Below are positions 60,654 through 64,000 of a stretch of 64,000 nucleotides of DNA, piece by piece (positions within the stretch are counted from its first letter, which is position 1; the number at the start of each line of letters is the position of its first letter). The stretch comes from Litoreibacter roseus (GTDB lineage Bacteria > Pseudomonadota > Alphaproteobacteria > Rhodobacterales > Rhodobacteraceae), in contig NZ_BLJE01000003.1 of NCBI RefSeq assembly GCF_009811795.1, positions 124,001 through 188,000 of the forward strand, written 5' to 3'. The notes under the pieces were generated by a model. The model had not been told where the DNA came from and searched no databases. It worked only from the letters and a program-made list of their open reading frames with translations. The position numbers were made by a program, and so were the translations under genes.

Positions 60654-61831
60654 CCTTTCACGCGCCGCGCTGCGTCGATCAGAACGTCTGCCACATAGTC
60701 GACCTCCGCACGGTCAAGCCGGGCAGGGAGCCGTACGTCGCAGGCTTTTGACAGCATCGCGCGGGTTTTCGGCAACTCTGGAATGTCATCGATGAACTGC
60801 CAGTTCCAGAACGCCCGCGCGTTGTCCGTGGACAGACCGAATACGGAAGCGGTTATACCGTTTTCCTTGGCATTGACCATGAAAGACCGCGCCTGATCTT
60901 CAGAGAAATCGACCAAATTGAACTGGATCGAGTCCGGTGCTCGCTGTTCCAAGGGCAGAGAGGCAGGCACAGTGAAGTAGCCGCTGTCCTGCAACCGTTT
61001 TGCCGCTTGGTCGTGATTGGCGCGGCCCTGAACGACCCGTTGGTCCAACATGTCCAGCTGAGGGCGGACGACGCAGGCGCTCAAATTCTGCATCCGCATG
61101 TTGTAAAGGGGTAGCTTGTTTTGCCACGGCTCCGCCGCGTTGCGTACAATCGCATGGCTCTTCCAGTTGTGCTCATAGGCGCCCGACATGATGACGGCCC
61201 GGGCGATCAACTCTGGATCGTCTGTGATCAACATCCCGCCTTCGCCTGCGTTCAGCATCTTATAGGACTGGAATGAAAAACATCCGATCTTGCCGAGGGT
61301 GCCGATGTTTCGCCCGTTCCATGTCGTGCCAAGCGAATGGGCCGCATCTTCGATCATCGGCACTTCGTTGGTGTGCGCGATTTTTAGGATCGCGTCCATA
61401 TCAGAGGTATGGCCGCGCATGTGACTGATCAGAATGGCGTCAGCGGTGATAGCCTTCTCTTCAAGATCCGCCAGATCAACGCGGTACGTGCTATCCACCT
61501 CCACCAGAACTGGAACACAACCGGCATGCACGATGGCAGACGGCACGGCGGCAAAGGTGAAAGCCGGAATAAGGACACGGGCGCCCGACCGCAGATTGAG
61601 GGCTTTCAGCGACAGGAACAACGCCGCGGAGCAGGAGGAGACTGCAAGTGCAAATCGTGCACCCAGTTTTTCGGCGAACGCCCGCTCCAGAAGCGCCGCA
61701 GGTGAGGTCTCGGGTGTGGTGTAGCGAAACAGATCGCCACTTTCGAGCAGTGCTTCAATCGCTGCTTGGGCGGAGGCTGGTATCGGTTCCGCGCTGTAAA
61801 GATCGGGGGCTTCAACAGAGAAGTCACGCAT
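60650..61831 (-). CDS. DegT/DnrJ/EryC1/StrS-type aminotransferase
   Basis: A 393-residue PLP aminotransferase of the sugar type. 'FALAVSSCSAALFLSLKAL', 'VLIPAFTFAAVPSAIVHAG', 'EDAAHSLGTTWNGRNIG' and the PLP lysine in 'CFSFQSYKMLNAGEGGMLIT' are intact. This family aminates keto-sugars for surface polysaccharides or antibiotics; its position between LysR and polyamine genes is unusual, and no sugar genes are near. Its 3' end overlaps LysR by 4 bp. Confidence 0.88.
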   Translation of the reverse strand: MRDFSVEAPDLYSAEPIPASAQAAIEALLESGDLFRYTTPETSPAALLERAFAEKLGARFALAVSSCSAALFLSLKALNLRSGARVLIPAFTFAAVPSAIVHAGCVPVLVEVDSTYRVDLADLEEKAITADAILISHMRGHTSDMDAILKIAHTNEVPMIEDAAHSLGTTWNGRNIGTLGKIGCFSFQSYKMLNAGEGGMLITDDPELIARAVIMSGAYEHNWKSHAIVRNAAEPWQNKLPLYNMRMQNLSACVVRPQLDMLDQRVVQGRANHDQAAKRLQDSGYFTVPASLPLEQRAPDSIQFNLVDFSEDQARSFMVNAKENGITASVFGLSTDNARAFWNWQFIDDIPELPKTRAMLSKACDVRLPARLDRAEVDYVADVLIDAARRVKG

Positions 61832-61890
61832 TATATTCAGTCTTTCGAAAATTAACTTTCCGATTTTATAAAATAAATATCATGAGAAAT

Positions 61891-63195
61891 CTACCCGCCC
61901 AAGCGGTCCCGCATCGCATACCATGTCATCGCCAGTGCCAGCAGCGGAGTTCGGAGCGCCCCGCCGCCTGGGAAAGCCCGGGTCGGCAGCCGCTTCAACA
62001 GATCCGCGCAGGCGGCATTGCCTGAGACCGCGTCAGCGATGATCTTGCCGACGAACCCGGCCAGCGCAACGCCCTGACCAGAGTAGCCAGATGCCGCCCA
62101 TATGTGCGGCTCGGGCTGCGTAATGAGGGGCAGGCGAGATGTCGTGATCGCCAAAGTGCCGCCCCACGCATAGTCGATATCGACATCTTTAAGTTGCGGG
62201 AAAACTCTGACGAGAGGTTTTCTGACCAATCCCGCAATATCCTTTGGGAATGTATAGCCGTAAGTCTCACCGCCGCCGAAAATCAGGCGCTTGTCTTCGC
62301 TTAACCGGAAATAATTGACGACGAAGCGACTGTCGTACACCGCCACATCGCGCGACAGGACCGACTGTGCCAAATCGCCCAATGGCTGCGTCGCGACGAT
62401 GAAGTTGTTGAGTGGCATCACCCGCGACGCAGTCGGTTTCGTCAGACCCGTACCGTAACCGTTCGTGGCGACGATGATATTCTCTGCACGTATTCTTCCA
62501 TGCGCGGTTTGGACCAGAGGATACGGCTGGGATGTCACGCGATGGGCGGCGGTCGCCTCGTGAATGCGAACACCCGCTTCAACACATGCCCGCGCAAGAC
62601 CGAAAGCGTAGCGCAGCGGATGCAGATGACCGGCTCTGGTGTTGATAAAGCCGCCTTCATACCCCTCGCTGCCAACGATTTCTTGCAAAGCGGTGCGGTC
62701 CAGCAACTCAATTTCTTCAGAGTCTGACACCTTGAGAAGCTGTTCAACCTCTTCCTGCGTCTCCGAGAATTCACCGATTGTGCGGTCCGCATGGACAAGA
62801 CCAGGCTTGAAGGATGCATCGGGCGCATGTTTCGCGCACAGGTCTCGCGTCAGGTCTGCTGCTGCATGCCCCATCTCGATCAGCTTTTCGGCGTCTTCGG
62901 AGCCGACGGCTTTGGCAAGAGCACGGGGCGCGGCGTTGAAGGTTGTCCCGACTTGCCCCCCGTTTCGCCCTGATGCGCCAAAGCCGACGCGCTGCGCGTC
63001 TATGACAATCACGTCCATTCCGGCTTGGGCCGCGTGAAGCGCTGCGGAAAGGCCAGTGTACCCCGCACCAATGACACACAAGTTGGCACGTGCCTCGCCG
63101 CGGAGGGGCGGAAACGGGGGCAGAGGGGTCGCAGTCGCCGTATACCAACTGTCGGGGTATTTGCCGTGCTGGTCGTTGGCATAGAGCAAGTTCAT
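61891..63195 (-). CDS. puuB: FAD-dependent oxidoreductase (gamma-glutamylputrescine oxidase-like)
   Basis: A 434-residue DAO-family flavoenzyme from ATG 63195. 'ANLCVIGAGYTGLSAALHAA' FAD site, 'GFGASGRNGGQVGTTFNAAP', 'DIDYAWGGTLAITTSRLPLI', 'IWAASGYSGQGVALAGFVGK'. Matches PuuB, which oxidises gamma-glutamylputrescine, or an ordobA/glycine-type homologue. Its ATG overlaps the stop of the glutamine synthetase-like gene by 4 bp, supporting the PuuA-PuuB pairing. Confidence 0.82.
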   Translation of the reverse strand: MNLLYANDQHGKYPDSWYTATATPLPPFPPLRGEARANLCVIGAGYTGLSAALHAAQAGMDVIVIDAQRVGFGASGRNGGQVGTTFNAAPRALAKAVGSEDAEKLIEMGHAAADLTRDLCAKHAPDASFKPGLVHADRTIGEFSETQEEVEQLLKVSDSEEIELLDRTALQEIVGSEGYEGGFINTRAGHLHPLRYAFGLARACVEAGVRIHEATAAHRVTSQPYPLVQTAHGRIRAENIIVATNGYGTGLTKPTASRVMPLNNFIVATQPLGDLAQSVLSRDVAVYDSRFVVNYFRLSEDKRLIFGGGETYGYTFPKDIAGLVRKPLVRVFPQLKDVDIDYAWGGTLAITTSRLPLITQPEPHIWAASGYSGQGVALAGFVGKIIADAVSGNAACADLLKRLPTRAFPGGGALRTPLLALAMTWYAMRDRLGG

Positions 63196-64000
63196 ACGTT
63201 CAGAAGCAGGTGTTCGCGTTCCCATGGGCTGATGACCTGCAGGAACTCATCGTATTCCGCTGCTTTCACAATGCCGTAAACCCGCGCGAAGTCGGGGTGA
63301 AGGATGTCATGCAGGTCTGACGCCTCATTGAATAGATCGAGTGCTGAGAACAGACCACGGGGGATATCTTCGACCCCGTCATAGGCGTCGCCCTTGAACA
63401 TGGCTGTGGGGTCTTTTGCCTGCTTCAGTCCCAGATATCCGCAGGCCAAAGATGCCGCGATGCCGAGATAGGGATTGCAATCCATGCCAGCGAGACGGTT
63501 CTCCACCCGGCGCGAGGCCGCGTCAGAGATCGGGACGCGGATGCCAGTGGTTCGGTTGTCGCGGCCCCATTCCAGATTGATGGGCGCAGCGTGGTCCTTT
63601 ACGTAACGCCGGTAGCTGTTCACATAAGGGGCAAGCAGGGCGATCACGCTGGGCAGATGGTTTTGAAGCCCCGCGATAAAATGCAAAAACGCGGACGTTT
63701 CACCGCCGTCAGCGGCAGAGAAGATGTTCTGACCTGTCGCAATATCCGTAATCGAATGATGGATATGCATCGCACTGCCCGGTTCACCCTCAATAGGTTT
63801 TGCCATGAAGGTTGCGAAGCAGTCGTGGCGCAGCGCGGCCTCCCGGATCAGACGCTTGAAATAGAAGATTTCGTCCGCCAGTTTGACCGGGTCGCCGTGG
63901 CGAAGATTGATTTCGACCTGACCCGCGCCGCCCTCTTGGGTGATACCATCAATTTCGAACCCCTGAGCCTCGGCAAAATCGTAGATGTCGTCGATCACGG
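63192..64000 (-). CDS. puuA: Glutamine synthetase-family protein (PuuA-like), C-terminal part
   Basis: The frame enters from the right edge, so only about the last 269 residues are visible. 'GAGQVEINLRHGDPVKLADE', 'FMAKPIEGEPGSAMHIHHSI' (metal-binding His and Glu), 'NLEWGRDNRTTGIRVPISD' and 'RVENRLAGMDCNPYLGIAAS' are glutamine synthetase C-domain features. With puuB it probably makes gamma-glutamylputrescine from glutamate and putrescine. A true GlnA is less likely given the neighbour. Confidence 0.83.
   Translation of the reverse strand, partial: VIDDIYDFAEAQGFEIDGITQEGGAGQVEINLRHGDPVKLADEIFYFKRLIREAALRHDCFATFMAKPIEGEPGSAMHIHHSITDIATGQNIFSAADGGETSAFLHFIAGLQNHLPSVIALLAPYVNSYRRYVKDHAAPINLEWGRDNRTTGIRVPISDAASRRVENRLAGMDCNPYLGIAASLACGYLGLKQAKDPTAMFKGDAYDGVEDIPRGLFSALDLFNEASDLHDILHPDFARVYGIVKAAEYDEFLQVISPWEREHLLLNV

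Noticed and set aside
1-64000. tRNA, rRNA, CRISPR array, insertion sequence or prophage
   Set aside because: No cloverleaf with a CCA-type end, no regularly spaced direct repeats of CRISPR size, and no transposase, integrase or phage structural gene could be supported.

Overview
The window is high-GC, gene-dense chromosomal DNA. It suggests a marine alphaproteobacterium of the Rhodobacterales (Roseobacter group). The evidence is the SurE-Pcm-NlpD-type/DUF815/TatCBA block beside SerS, a VPLPA-CTERM protein, DUF6314, DUF1194 and DUF6151 family proteins, a divergent FliG, a PHA cluster with CTGC-N3-GCAG operators, and ThyX as thymidylate synthase. No rRNA, tRNA, CRISPR array, complete insertion sequence or prophage was seen. 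The first gene (a P450) and the last (a glutamine synthetase-family gene) run off the window.

Layout. 0-8 kb: P450 fragment, tpiA, TfoX-like, IscA- and SufT-type Fe-S genes, a VPLPA-CTERM protein, tgt, a membrane protein, then lon behind a good sigma-32-type promoter. 8-16.5 kb: DUF2199, fliG, small secreted proteins, a porin with lipoprotein, purB, DUF6314, a WYL regulator. 16.7-26.2 kb: tatABC, DUF815 ATPase, NlpD-like lipoprotein, pcm, surE and serS, with a TspO-like protein, an SRPBCC/ArsR pair and a membrane protein inserted between surE and serS. 26.2-27.8 kb: AT-rich and holds one broken gene for a membrane pentapeptide-repeat protein. 27.9-33.5 kb: trypsin-like protease, then yajC-secD-secF-TauE-Mth938-LysE. 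34.0-36.6 kb: a TetR-controlled NmrA/membrane-protein operon with a duplicated operator. 36.6-40.3 kb: DUF1993, DUF1194, glyoxalase, DUF817, thyX. 40.3-43.9 kb: accessory, partly AT-rich, with hypothetical genes, an 11-bp tandem repeat and a decayed gene with a C14 tract. 43.9-47.9 kb: cold-shock protein, arsC-like, thrS, MAPEG, ArsR-SRPBCC fusion. 48-53 kb: a tightly coupled six-gene hydrolase/SDR/MetE-like operon. 53-58.2 kb: DUF6151, phaZ, phaC, phaP, phaR. 58.2-64 kb: class III aminotransferase, LysR, DegT-type aminotransferase, PuuB-like oxidase, PuuA-like glutamine synthetase.

How the genes work together. yajC/secDF and tatABC serve protein export. PhaC makes PHA granules, PhaP coats them, PhaZ degrades them, and PhaR probably represses phaP and itself: three perfect CTGC-N3-GCAG sites lie before phaP, one of them inside the promoter spacer, and a near-perfect site lies before phaR. 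The right-edge genes look like gamma-glutamyl-polyamine catabolism. The parts most worth following up are the TetR double operator with its cascade of overlapping mini-genes, the 42-bp dyad between the ArsR-SRPBCC fusion and the six-gene operon, the broken pentapeptide gene, and the repeat/relic region at 42.8-43.9 kb.
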